Assembly (NCBI GenBank): GCA_045613765.1
Contig: JAZLBO010000007.1
Coordinates: 1-25,243 of the forward strand
Length of the DNA stretch: 25,243 bases
Direction of reading: 5' to 3'
DNA from: RGIG4097 sp045613765
GTDB taxonomy: Bacteria > Bacillota > Clostridia > Christensenellales > CAG-917
Shown here: positions 6,859 to 13,675 of the stretch, in pieces
Layout: the number at the start of each line of letters is the position of its first letter
Position numbering within the stretch: position 1 is the first letter of the stretch
Notes under the pieces: model-generated
Database searches by the model: none
What the model was told of the DNA's origin: nothing
The model's input: only the letters and a program-made list of their open reading frames with translations
Program-made: the position numbers and the translations under genes

Positions 6859-8286
6859 ATGAATAAAGATATAAAAGACAACAAATTGGAAATTGAAGAA
6901 ACCCACAATCAACACAACGAAAACAGAGATTGTGGAAAACACAAAAAGCACAAGGGCAAAGGTTGGTGGTATGGCACTGCCATGGCAGTGATTCACGCCC
7001 TTGGTGTTGGTGCAATTGTTGGACTTAGTGTTGCGCTATACTTCAGCCAAGACAAAATCACAACACAAGTCACGTATCAAAACCAAATGGAAAGTGTATA
7101 TCACAAGGCGTATTACAACTTGCTTGATGACGTCAACGACATAGATAGCACTCTCGCCAAATTGTCCGTTGCCAAAACGAGAGCAAAGCAAGAAAGTCTT
7201 TTGTATGACGTATGGTGCTCATCAGTACTTGCAGAAGAATATCTTTCCACCTTTGAAAATCAAGACGAAGGGGTGCGCACTGCAGTGAAGTTTGTCAATC
7301 AGTTGGGAGATTATTCCTTGCACCTCGCAGGCAAGTTGGCAAAAGGGGAAGATTTGACAGAAAAGGAAATCAAAACCCTTATGAAAATGCGTCCTATGAT
7401 TGCCACTTTGCGCGCATCTCTTGAAAAAATCAATGGAGATTTGGTTGACGGCAAGATGTTTATAGAAGAAAACGGAGTGCTTCAAAACTTTTCAAAGGCA
7501 TTTTCTCCTTTCACAAAGCCCGATTTTGAATATCCCAAGATGATATATGACGGCCCTTTCTCTGACGGACTTGAAACAATGTCTGCAAAAGGTCTTGAGG
7601 GACTTGAAGAAATAGACAAGGAAAAGGGGAAGGCAATCATAGAAAAACTCTTTGAAGGTGCAACAGACGTTGAGTATATTGGCAGATTTAATGGCCGTAT
7701 CAAGACGGACAATTACACCTTCACCCACAAGGGCTTGCCTGCATATATCCAACTTTCAGTCAAAGGTGGCAAAGTGGTAAACTATACACTGTCTGCAACA
7801 AGCGAAAGTGATGCAGGGGTTGTGAAAAATGCAGGGGAAAAGGCAGTGGCATTTGCCAAGAAACTTGGATATGAAAACTTGCAAGTTGTGTGGACTGCAA
7901 CTTCTCACGGACACACCTATATCAACCTTGCGCCCGTAGTTGACGGCATCATACTGTACCCCGATCTTGTAAAGGTCAAGATTGATGACGAAAGTGGACT
8001 TATCATAGGATTTGACAGCACCCATCACGCATACAACCATCGCAAAAGAGTGTTTGAAAAGCCAACAATAGCAGAAGACAAAGCAAGAGAAAATCTGTCC
8101 TACGAGCCTATTGCAGTGGGCAAACTTGCCCTAATCCCAGAGGGTGGACAAAAGGAAACTTTGTGCTATGAATATCAATGCGACCACGATGGAACATACT
8201 TCATTTATATTGATGCAATGACAGGCGCAGAAACCGAAATCTTGTATGTCATTGACGACGTAAACGAAGGTCAAAGTTTGATTTGA
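6859..8286 (+). CDS. ypeB: Germination protein YpeB
   Basis: 475 residues of YpeB type. The cytosolic N-terminus is His- and Lys-rich and is followed by a membrane anchor at about 38-63. A helical N-terminal domain (70-220) contains the conserved LAGKLAKGEDLTEKEIKTL-like segment. Two or three PepSY-like modules follow (from about residue 250, for example SVKGGKVVNYTLSATSES and KVKIDDESGLIIGFDS). YpeB stabilises SleB in the dormant spore and keeps it inactive. The ribosome binding site GAGGTGA overlaps the end of sleB (8-bp gap), so the two are co-translated in one operon. The long charged N-terminus before the anchor is the only unusual part. Confidence 0.92.
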   Translation: MNKDIKDNKLEIEETHNQHNENRDCGKHKKHKGKGWWYGTAMAVIHALGVGAIVGLSVALYFSQDKITTQVTYQNQMESVYHKAYYNLLDDVNDIDSTLAKLSVAKTRAKQESLLYDVWCSSVLAEEYLSTFENQDEGVRTAVKFVNQLGDYSLHLAGKLAKGEDLTEKEIKTLMKMRPMIATLRASLEKINGDLVDGKMFIEENGVLQNFSKAFSPFTKPDFEYPKMIYDGPFSDGLETMSAKGLEGLEEIDKEKGKAIIEKLFEGATDVEYIGRFNGRIKTDNYTFTHKGLPAYIQLSVKGGKVVNYTLSATSESDAGVVKNAGEKAVAFAKKLGYENLQVVWTATSHGHTYINLAPVVDGIILYPDLVKVKIDDESGLIIGFDSTHHAYNHRKRVFEKPTIAEDKARENLSYEPIAVGKLALIPEGGQKETLCYEYQCDHDGTYFIYIDAMTGAETEILYVIDDVNEGQSLI

Positions 8287-8426
8287 TTAAGAAAACAATC
8301 GCCATAAAAACGCCAAAATCAAAGAGTAAAAAAAAGTCATTAAAATGACAAAAGAGATATTTTAGGTGTAAAAAGCGAGTTTATCAACTTATTTTTGTGC
8401 AAAATAACACAAAAAAAGACAAAAAG

Positions 8427-8455
8427 AAAAAGCCACGAAAATCTCGTGGCTTTTT
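8427..8455. terminator. Bidirectional intrinsic terminator
   Basis: AAAAAGCCACGA, loop AAATC, TCGTGGCTTTTT. A symmetric stem flanked by A and T runs lies between the convergent ypeB and the gene at 8471-9340. The remaining bases 8287-8426 are A-rich and show no gene. Confidence 0.88.
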
Positions 8456-8470
8456 GTGTTTTAAGTAAGA

Positions 8471-9340
8471 TTATTCACGTGCTTTCTTTGAGCGCTTGTT
8501 GGGGTTCTTGACACCGAGTGAGCAGAGTGCTGTAAGGAAGGAAATAAATCCAAGAGCAGGTGCTACGATAAGTGCGATCCATGCGCCGTTTTCAACGTAT
8601 GTCATAATGTTTTGAACAAGTGCATCTGCTGCTGCAACATCAAGTTCTGTTGTAAGACCTGATGTGATCAAGAACATGATGGGGTAGACCAATGAAAGTG
8701 CTGCGCCTGTGAAGATGAGGAGTGTCCAAATTGCATTGTAGCCCTTTGAATACTTGCCTGCGCAAAGGCAACTAAATGACACGATAAATTGGATAAATGC
8801 AAAGAGCAATGTGATGACGGGCACAAAGTACCAAAGCAAATTAGGACCAGCACTTGCCCATGCTTCTGCAAAGTAGCCAGGTTGACAGAATGCAATAACT
8901 GTTGAGATTGCATCATATTGTTGAATTCCTTCAAGAATAGGCATTTCAGGAATTGTGCCCAATGTGTAAAGGAATGCCACAACAAAGAAACCTGTGAGAA
9001 GGAGTGACCAAATCATTGCAAATGTATTGGCTGCACCACCAAAGCGTTGTTTCTTTGCCTTGGGAGCAACGGACATTTCTGCTGCTGTATCATTGGTGTA
9101 TTCTTCTGCGTAATTGTTGGTTGCGACGTCGTTTGTTTCAACGGGTGCAACGGGTGCGACGGGTGCTTGAGGTTCTACAACTGGTTGTACAGTGTTTTCA
9201 AGACGAGGGATCTTGACTGCGATTGTGACACCACAGCTGGGACATTTAATCTTATGTTTGTAGCCGTCAGGAAGTGAAGTGGCGTTTACCGGGGGTTCAA
9301 AACTGATTTCGGCTCTACAACTTGGACATCTTGTATACAT
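8471..9340 (-). CDS. Zinc-ribbon membrane protein, unknown function
   Basis: 289 residues. The N-terminus is a zinc ribbon (Cys5-x2-Cys8 and Cys34-x2-Cys37, MJ0042/DUF-type). A Pro/Val/Ala-rich linker with repeated APVAPV follows (about 55-65), then four hydrophobic segments (around 106-127, 166-196, 205-226 and 248-272). The architecture, cytosolic zinc finger then linker then membrane domain, is common in gut Clostridia but has no assigned role. The ribosome binding site AAGGAG precedes ATG 9340, and a consensus promoter lies upstream. It stands alone. Confidence 0.8.
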   Translation of the reverse strand: MYTRCPSCRAEISFEPPVNATSLPDGYKHKIKCPSCGVTIAVKIPRLENTVQPVVEPQAPVAPVAPVETNDVATNNYAEEYTNDTAAEMSVAPKAKKQRFGGAANTFAMIWSLLLTGFFVVAFLYTLGTIPEMPILEGIQQYDAISTVIAFCQPGYFAEAWASAGPNLLWYFVPVITLLFAFIQFIVSFSCLCAGKYSKGYNAIWTLLIFTGAALSLVYPIMFLITSGLTTELDVAAADALVQNIMTYVENGAWIALIVAPALGFISFLTALCSLGVKNPNKRSKKARE

Positions 9341-9378
9341 AGTTGACGCTCCTTGTTTAGTAATTATTGTTCTTTATA

Positions 9379-9407
9379 ATTATAGTATTTACAGTTGCCG
9401 TTGTCAA
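9379..9407 (-). promoter_or_regulatory. Consensus sigma-A promoter of the zinc-ribbon membrane protein
   Basis: Minus strand: TTGACA (9407-9402), 17 bp, TATAAT (9384-9379), a perfect match to consensus. The start would be near 9372, with a leader of about 31 bases that carries the AAGGAG site. Confidence 0.85.
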
Positions 9408-9501
9408 TGATAATTTTTTTCAAAAGTTAAATACTATGTATTTTCACGTGGATATTTGTCGGTTTTCAAGGATATTTTGCTCAAAATGGTGGAATTGTTG
9501 G

Positions 9502-9518
9502 TTTTCTCTAAGAGAAAA
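9502..9518. repeat. 17-bp perfect palindrome in the intergenic region
   Basis: TTTTCTCT, A, AGAGAAAA. The single-base centre makes a protein-binding site more likely than an RNA hairpin. It lies 47 bp upstream of the riboswitch promoter. The rest of 9408-9564 is AT-rich and shows no gene. Confidence 0.4.
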
Positions 9519-9564
9519 ATGTTGATATACGACTATTTTTAGACAAAGTTGTAACCTTACAAGA

Positions 9565-9593
9565 TTGCAAAATTTTTGCCACTATGTTATAAT
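9565..9593 (+). promoter_or_regulatory. Sigma-A promoter of the cobalamin riboswitch transcript
   Basis: TTGCAA (9565-9570), 17 bp, TATAAT (9588-9593) with an extended -10 (TGT). The predicted start is 9600, which is the first base of the riboswitch P1 stem. Confidence 0.82.
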
Positions 9594-9599
9594 GCAAAG

Positions 9600-9764
9600 G
9601 TCATAAGGTGCTTTGCTGACGCAAAGATAATCGGGAATGCAGTGCAAGTCTGCAACAGCCCCCGCTACCGTGAGGAAGTGATGAGATAACGTCACCTGTG
9701 GTGCAAGACACGGGGAAGGCGCTCCGACAGAAATGTCGTCCAAGTCGGGATACCGGCCTATGAC
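9600..9764 (+). ncRNA. Cobalamin riboswitch
   Basis: The conserved blocks of the B12 aptamer are present in order: AAGGTGC, TCGGGAATGCAGTGCAAGTC, then CAGCCCCCGCTACCGTGAG (the B12-box region), CACGGGGAAGGCG, and AAGTCGGGATACCGGCC near the 3' end. The P1 stem closes GTCATA (9600-9605) on TATGAC (9759-9764), with a further GG/CC pair inside. It is followed by a terminator that overlaps the ribosome binding site of the next gene. I infer that bound cobalamin turns off the lipoprotein gene and possibly the ECF gene behind it. Confidence 0.93.
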
Positions 9765-9824
9765 TTATTGAACAAACGCTTCGGTGGGAGGTGGGTGTAG
9801 GTTTTACTATGCTCAAATACACAG

Positions 9825-9862
9825 TGCCCTCCGAGCGACAAAAAGTACGGAGGGTATTTTTT
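9825..9862 (+). terminator. Riboswitch expression platform: terminator that also hides the ribosome binding site
   Basis: CCCTCCG (9827-9833) pairs with CGGAGGG (9848-9854), followed by TA and six T directly before ATG 9863. The 3' arm contains GGAGGG, the only ribosome binding site for that ATG. An upstream GGAGG (9787-9791) can pair with CCTCC (9828-9832), a candidate antiterminator. Confidence 0.8.
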
Positions 9863-10429
9863 ATGACAAAAAGAGCAAAATTTATCACTTTTATGGTCTT
9901 GATTGTCCTGTCGCTTGCTTTGATGCTTACTGCTTGCGACAGTGGGCTTCAAGCCGAAATTGACAAACTCAAAGAGCAAATTGACTCACTTCAACAACAA
10001 GTGGGTGGATATGAGGCAGACTTTGAAGAAAAGAATATCGTGTTGTATATCGGCGAAGATAAGTTTGAAATTACAACAAGAAAAGCATATCTTCATGATG
10101 CCATCAAAGACCTTTTGAAAGAAGGCAAAATTTCTCAATACGAATATGGCACAGATGAACTCAATCCCTTTATCACTGCCATTGATGACCTTCAACAAGA
10201 CACGGCAAATTATAAGTATTATTCCGTGTGGCACAACGTTGATGTTTTTGCCTTGAAAGGACTTGATTCAAGTTGGGGAAACCCCGGCAGATCAACGGTT
10301 GAAGATGATGGATTTGGCAACAAGTTTGTTGTGACAACTTACGGCAACGTCAAGTTGTATTATTCATCAAACGGCGTTGGCACATTGCCCTTGGTTGACG
10401 GTTGCACATACGCAATTTTGGTTGACTAA
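9863..10429 (+). CDS. Transcobalamin-like (DUF4430) lipoprotein, probable corrinoid-binding
   Basis: 188 residues. The signal peptide ends in LTAC (Cys25 lipidated), a short coiled coil (about 28-50, LQAEIDKLKEQIDSL) holds the domain off the membrane, and a DUF4430 domain follows. The DUF4430 calls are the stretch FITAIDDLQQDTANYKYYSVW and the C-terminal PLVDGCTYAIL. DUF4430 is related to the C-terminal beta domain of transcobalamin and intrinsic factor, and a cobalamin riboswitch directly controls this gene, so a surface corrinoid-capture role is likely (inference). The start is ATG 9863. Frames beginning at 9791 or 9809 run through the riboswitch and terminator and are not real. The ECF S component gene follows 86 bp downstream. 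Confidence 0.85.
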   Translation: MTKRAKFITFMVLIVLSLALMLTACDSGLQAEIDKLKEQIDSLQQQVGGYEADFEEKNIVLYIGEDKFEITTRKAYLHDAIKDLLKEGKISQYEYGTDELNPFITAIDDLQQDTANYKYYSVWHNVDVFALKGLDSSWGNPGRSTVEDDGFGNKFVVTTYGNVKLYYSSNGVGTLPLVDGCTYAILVD

Positions 10430-10452
10430 CGGCACAAGACAAAATAGCCACG

Positions 10453-10483
10453 TTTGACAAAAGCAATGTTTTATATTGTCAAA
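10453..10483. repeat. Inverted repeat TTTGACA-N17-TGTCAAA
   Basis: Perfect 7-bp arms (10453-10459 and 10477-10483) in the gap between the lipoprotein and ECF genes, just before a TATAAT. It could be a weak hairpin or an operator. It has no T run, so I do not call a terminator. Confidence 0.4.
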
Positions 10484-10487
10484 ATTA

Positions 10488-10493
10488 TATAAT
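10488..10493 (+). promoter_or_regulatory. Possible -10 box of an internal promoter
   Basis: TATAAT, with no good -35 at 16-18 bp. It may give the ECF gene some riboswitch-independent expression. The evidence is weak. Confidence 0.3.
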
Positions 10494-10515
10494 AAACATT
10501 TGATTGAGTGAAGAA

Positions 10516-11232
10516 ATGAAAAAGCAAAGCAAACAAATAGACAAAGAAAAAATAAAAAAACGTACGGTGCTTACGGCACAATACGTCACCCAAGTCGCAG
10601 TGATGGCAGGGCTTATCACTGCGCTTAAATTTGCCTTGTCATTTCTTCCAAACGTGGAAGTCATCACTTTGCTCATTGCAGTGTTTTCAACGGTGTGGGG
10701 GCTCAAATATTCACTGCCTGCAACCATAGTATTTTGCCTTGTGGAAATGGCAATATACGGGGTGGGAAGTTGGCTTTTGTTGTATATCATTTATTGGCCA
10801 ATTCTTGCAGTGATTTTCTATTACGCTTTGCGCAACAAAAAGACCCCCGTTGCCATGGGAATATCCGTTGGAATTGGACTTGTAATGACAGTTGCATTTG
10901 GTGTGCTTTCTGCTTGCACAGACACACTATTTGTAGTAGGTGCAGTGAGCAAAGATATGCTTGGCACATATTTTGTTTCTTACTATCTCAAAGGGCTTTG
11001 GTTTGACTTAATCCACGTCATCAGTGTCGTCATCAGCCTTCTTGTGTTGTATATCCCATTGGTCAAAGTGTGCGAGCGCATACGAAAGAGCATAAATCGT
11101 GACAATACTATGGCAGAAAATGAAGAAATCGCCACTGAAAATATTGACGAAAATGGCGAGATTTTGCAAGATGCAACGGATGAAACACTTTGTCAAGACG
11201 TGAAAGACACCTTTGACAACTGCGAAAAATAG
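10516..11232 (+). CDS. ECF transporter S component, probable corrinoid uptake
   Basis: 238 residues. After a basic N-terminus come about six membrane helices (from residue 22 to 183), with the S-component hallmark ALKFALSFLPNVEVITLLI at about 37-54 and the WPILAVIFYYAL segment. S components bind the vitamin and dock onto a shared EcfA/EcfA'/EcfT module, which is not in the window. The position behind a B12 riboswitch and a transcobalamin-like lipoprotein points to cobalamin or a precursor as substrate (inference). The C-terminal 45 residues form an acidic tail of unknown role, unusual for the family. ATG 10516 is preferred over the in-frame TTG 10504. The ribosome binding site (AGTGAAG) is weak. 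Confidence 0.82.
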   Translation: MKKQSKQIDKEKIKKRTVLTAQYVTQVAVMAGLITALKFALSFLPNVEVITLLIAVFSTVWGLKYSLPATIVFCLVEMAIYGVGSWLLLYIIYWPILAVIFYYALRNKKTPVAMGISVGIGLVMTVAFGVLSACTDTLFVVGAVSKDMLGTYFVSYYLKGLWFDLIHVISVVISLLVLYIPLVKVCERIRKSINRDNTMAENEEIATENIDENGEILQDATDETLCQDVKDTFDNCEK

Positions 11233-11324
11233 GAAAGATTGTAGTATTTTGTCTTGTTATGGCAGAAACCAATTTTCTTCAAAATATTGTGTTAATATGA
11301 TGGCAGTAAATTTTGGAGAGAATT

Positions 11325-11684
11325 ATGAGCAACGTACGACACCCATCTTGTGCAATACGCAATCTTGCTTTGGACGCAAAGAAAAGATTGGCAAAGCCCG
11401 ACGGCACGTATTTTCCGTCCGGTCTTGAGCCACCATCAACCCTGACACCATCACAAAGAGAAATATTTGTCAAAATCCGTGCCCTTTATGATGCAGGGGA
11501 AGAAGTTGACAATCCCTTGGAGCAACTTGCAGACAAGGAGTATATGGCAACCCTATCCCACGAAGCACGCCAAAGATATATCCTTACGCTTTGTGGGGAT
11601 TACGTTGAGATGAAAAGGTTATTCCTTGAAAGACTTTCGTCTTCGCCAACAGGCACGAAGCGAGTGAGCAATCTTGTTCCATAA
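11325..11684 (+). CDS. Hypothetical protein
   Basis: I do not recognise this 119-residue protein. It has no signal peptide or membrane segment. The N-terminal third is basic with a Pro/Gly-rich stretch (PDGTYFPSGLEPPSTLTP), then two or three helices, including SHEARQRYILTLCGDYVEMKRLFLERL. The start at ATG 11325 is backed by GGAGAG (11315-11320). An in-frame TTG at 11313 precedes that site. Its last 66 bases overlap the end of the convergent yabQ gene. Confidence 0.65.
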   Translation: MSNVRHPSCAIRNLALDAKKRLAKPDGTYFPSGLEPPSTLTPSQREIFVKIRALYDAGEEVDNPLEQLADKEYMATLSHEARQRYILTLCGDYVEMKRLFLERLSSSPTGTKRVSNLVP

Positions 11685-11945
11685 AAAAGTGAAGGAACTT
11701 GTGCCAAGAAGGAAAGACGCAAGGGCATAACCTGTAAGTTGACCTTTTCCACCAATTTCAACAGACAACAAAAACATTAGAGCAATGATCGTTGTGGCAA
11801 AAAAGTCCACAATGACTTGCTCTATTTTGTTTATTTTGCCCTTTACAAAGTATAGCCGTGCAATTACGCCACCAAGAAACCCAAAGAGAAAGGTGGTGAC
11901 GGCGTACACAAATTGGCTTGTCCAAGAAACACCGAGTAGCATCAT
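11619..11945 (-). CDS. yabQ: Spore cortex biosynthesis protein YabQ
   Basis: 108 residues with three or four membrane helices (about 10-30, 42-62 and 68-90) and a basic C-terminus (ACWRRRKSFKE), matching the size and layout of YabQ. In Bacillus YabQ is a mother-cell membrane protein of the outer forespore membrane needed for cortex formation. The call rests mainly on its position: the ATG overlaps the yabP stop by four bases (ATGA), the standard yabP-yabQ arrangement. Its 3' end overlaps the convergent gene at 11325-11684. Confidence 0.8.
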   Translation of the reverse strand: MMLLGVSWTSQFVYAVTTFLFGFLGGVIARLYFVKGKINKIEQVIVDFFATTIIALMFLLSVEIGGKGQLTGYALASFLLGTSSFTFLWNKIAHSLRACWRRRKSFKE

Positions 11946-12319
11946 TTGAAAATCTTTTTTAAGACACCTTTTTCTGCGCCACTTGACGTGTATTTCAACC
12001 CCGTCACGTATCCTTTGACAATCAACTGACCTTTTTCAAGATCAAGGAGTTTGATTTCAAGGTTTTGTCCTGACAGCAACAATGCTTCGCCGTCAAGTTG
12101 AATCTTGACTTCCTTGTCCCCAAATGTTGGCACGCCCTTGACACCCCATATTGAAATAAGTTGATGTCCGTCAATTTCCACACGGTGATTTCTGTTGTCT
12201 GTGGGTTTTGATGACGAAAGATTTGTGCTTTCAGTGGTGGCAAAAGTATTTTGTCCCCCTGCAACACTGATTTTTGATGAGTTTGATGCCGATTTTACGT
12301 TATTATTTGTCTTTTCCAT
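11942..12319 (-). CDS. yabP: Sporulation protein YabP
   Basis: 125 residues. The C-terminal YabP domain is clear: HRVEIDGHQLISIWGVKGVPTF, then a beta-rich stretch ending GQLIVKGYVTGLKYTS. The N-terminal 45 residues are Ser/Asn-rich and probably disordered, longer than in Bacillus. YabP is a sigma-E-dependent spore-envelope protein that acts with YabQ in cortex assembly. I start it at ATG 12319 (MEKTNNN); the longer frame to 12403 would run into the divergent promoter. No Shine-Dalgarno sequence is visible, and a promoter -10 box ends six bases upstream, so the mRNA is likely leaderless. Confidence 0.88.
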   Translation of the reverse strand: MEKTNNNVKSASNSSKISVAGGQNTFATTESTNLSSSKPTDNRNHRVEIDGHQLISIWGVKGVPTFGDKEVKIQLDGEALLLSGQNLEIKLLDLEKGQLIVKGYVTGLKYTSSGAEKGVLKKIFK

Positions 12320-12345
12320 GCTATGAGTATATGCGTGCGTGCATA
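12319..12345 (-). promoter_or_regulatory. Sigma-E-like promoter of yabP-yabQ, leaderless layout
   Basis: Minus strand: CATATACT (12333-12326) matches the sigma-E -10 consensus CATACANT in seven of eight positions. An AATTATT-like -35 lies 12 bp upstream (weak). The box ends six bases before ATG 12319. A sigma-A reading (TATACT) lacks a -35 at 17 bp. Confidence 0.4.
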
Positions 12346-12350
12346 AATAA

Positions 12351-12386
12351 TTGACACCGACCGAAAAAAAGAATAAAATATGCCTA
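12351..12386 (+). promoter_or_regulatory. Sigma-A promoter of the acyltransferase gene, leaderless layout
   Basis: TTGACA (12351-12356), 17 bp, TAAAAT (12374-12379), six bases, ATG 12386. The predicted +1 is the A of the ATG. The earlier ATG at 12380 lies directly against the -10 box and would not be transcribed. Confidence 0.78.
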
Positions 12387-13627
12387 TGGAAAGGAAAGTT
12401 CAACTGAAAAGATATACCCTTGACAATTCTGCGTTGTTTTATCCAATTATGGCATCAAAAAAAGCGCAGAGTTTGTTTCGTATTTCAGTTGTGCTCTGCG
12501 ACAAAGTTGACGGCGCACTTTTAGAAGATGCACTCAATGAAGCACTTGTCCGTTTCCCTGCTTTCAAGACAAAACTTAAGATGGGCTATGCTTGGCACTA
12601 CCTTGGAGAAAATCTTGAAAAAGCCAAAGTTTTTGACAAGTCAAACGGTCTTTTGAAACCTATCAATCCCAAGGAAACCAACGGCTTTCAATTCCGTCTT
12701 GTGTACGAAGAAAATCGCATATACCTTGAAATGTTCCACGGCATCTGTGACGGCACGGGGGCAATCGCATTTTTGAAAGGTGTATTGCAGAAATATCGTC
12801 AACTGCAAGGTGTGGAAGTTGAAGGGGACGGACTTATTGATTTTTCAGTGACCGACTTTGATGCAGAAAATGAAGACTCTTGCCAAAGACACTATACACC
12901 AATCAAGTTTGCAGATGCAGACATCAAGTCATTAACGGGCGCAAACCCCCAACTTATCAAGGGCACACTCAGTGACGGATATAGTGCAACAACCTATTAC
13001 GGCAAGTATTCACAAATCGGCAAGTTGGCAAAGGATAGGGGTGTCACTTTTACTGCATTTATGTCGGGAGTGCTTGCCCACTCTCTTGCCAAAATCAACT
13101 ATGGCGACAAACCTATTGTCATCATGGTGCCAGTCAATCTTCGTGCCATATTTGAGTCCAAGAGTGTACGAAACTTTGTCACGTTTGTACGCATTGTATT
13201 TGACAGAAACAACTGTGAAGATGTTGAGGCTTGCATCTTGGAGGCATCAAAGCAACTGACTGCCACCACCCGAAAAGAAGAACTGAACAAGATGATTGCA
13301 ACACAGGTGCGCGCACAAAAGACAGGGCTCTTGAAGATTGCGCCTTTGTGGGTGAAAATGGCAATAGCCAAATTCTTGCGCTTGTTCTTGAAATCACGCC
13401 AAACAACCATCATCAGCAATCTTGGAAGGCTTGATGCACCAGAGTGTCTTGGCATTGAAAAGGCAGTGTTCAACATCAACGTGTCAAAGAACGCAAAGAC
13501 CAATCTTGGCGTTGTGACAGCGGGGGACACGGTGGCATTTACCTTTACAAAGAGCATAGAAGAAAATACCGTTGAGGACACCTTTGTAAGTGTGCTTAAT
13601 GATATGGGTGGAAATCTTCAAAATTAA
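12386..13627 (+). CDS. Condensation-domain / alcohol acyltransferase-like enzyme
   Basis: 413 residues with the fold of the CoA-dependent acyltransferase superfamily (AATase, PapA and NRPS condensation domains). The active-site motif HxxxDG is present as HGICDG (His118, Asp122, Gly123). The second half has the usual structural motif FVTFVRIVFDRN and ISNLGRLDAPE (compare the DFGWG/SNLG region of the family). It probably transfers an acyl group from a CoA thioester to an alcohol or amine, but the substrate is unknown. There is no NRPS, polyketide or lipid gene beside it. It is divergent from yabP-yabQ, sharing a 60-bp promoter region. The start is ATG 12386 (see promoter). Confidence 0.82.
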   Translation: MERKVQLKRYTLDNSALFYPIMASKKAQSLFRISVVLCDKVDGALLEDALNEALVRFPAFKTKLKMGYAWHYLGENLEKAKVFDKSNGLLKPINPKETNGFQFRLVYEENRIYLEMFHGICDGTGAIAFLKGVLQKYRQLQGVEVEGDGLIDFSVTDFDAENEDSCQRHYTPIKFADADIKSLTGANPQLIKGTLSDGYSATTYYGKYSQIGKLAKDRGVTFTAFMSGVLAHSLAKINYGDKPIVIMVPVNLRAIFESKSVRNFVTFVRIVFDRNNCEDVEACILEASKQLTATTRKEELNKMIATQVRAQKTGLLKIAPLWVKMAIAKFLRLFLKSRQTTIISNLGRLDAPECLGIEKAVFNINVSKNAKTNLGVVTAGDTVAFTFTKSIEENTVEDTFVSVLNDMGGNLQN

Positions 13628-13675
13628 CCAAACAGGAACTTAAAACAGTAAATACGACCAATAAAGGTAGGAAAT

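Noticed and set aside
9791..9862. N-terminal extension of the DUF4430 lipoprotein
   Set aside because: It translates riboswitch platform and terminator sequence. The signal peptide begins at ATG 9863.
10453..10483. Terminator between the lipoprotein and ECF genes
   Set aside because: The inverted repeat is AT-rich with a 17-base loop and has no T run. Read-through into the ECF gene is more likely.
13628..13675. Possible T-box leader before alaS
   Set aside because: The gap is only 48 bp with no specifier stem or T-box sequence.
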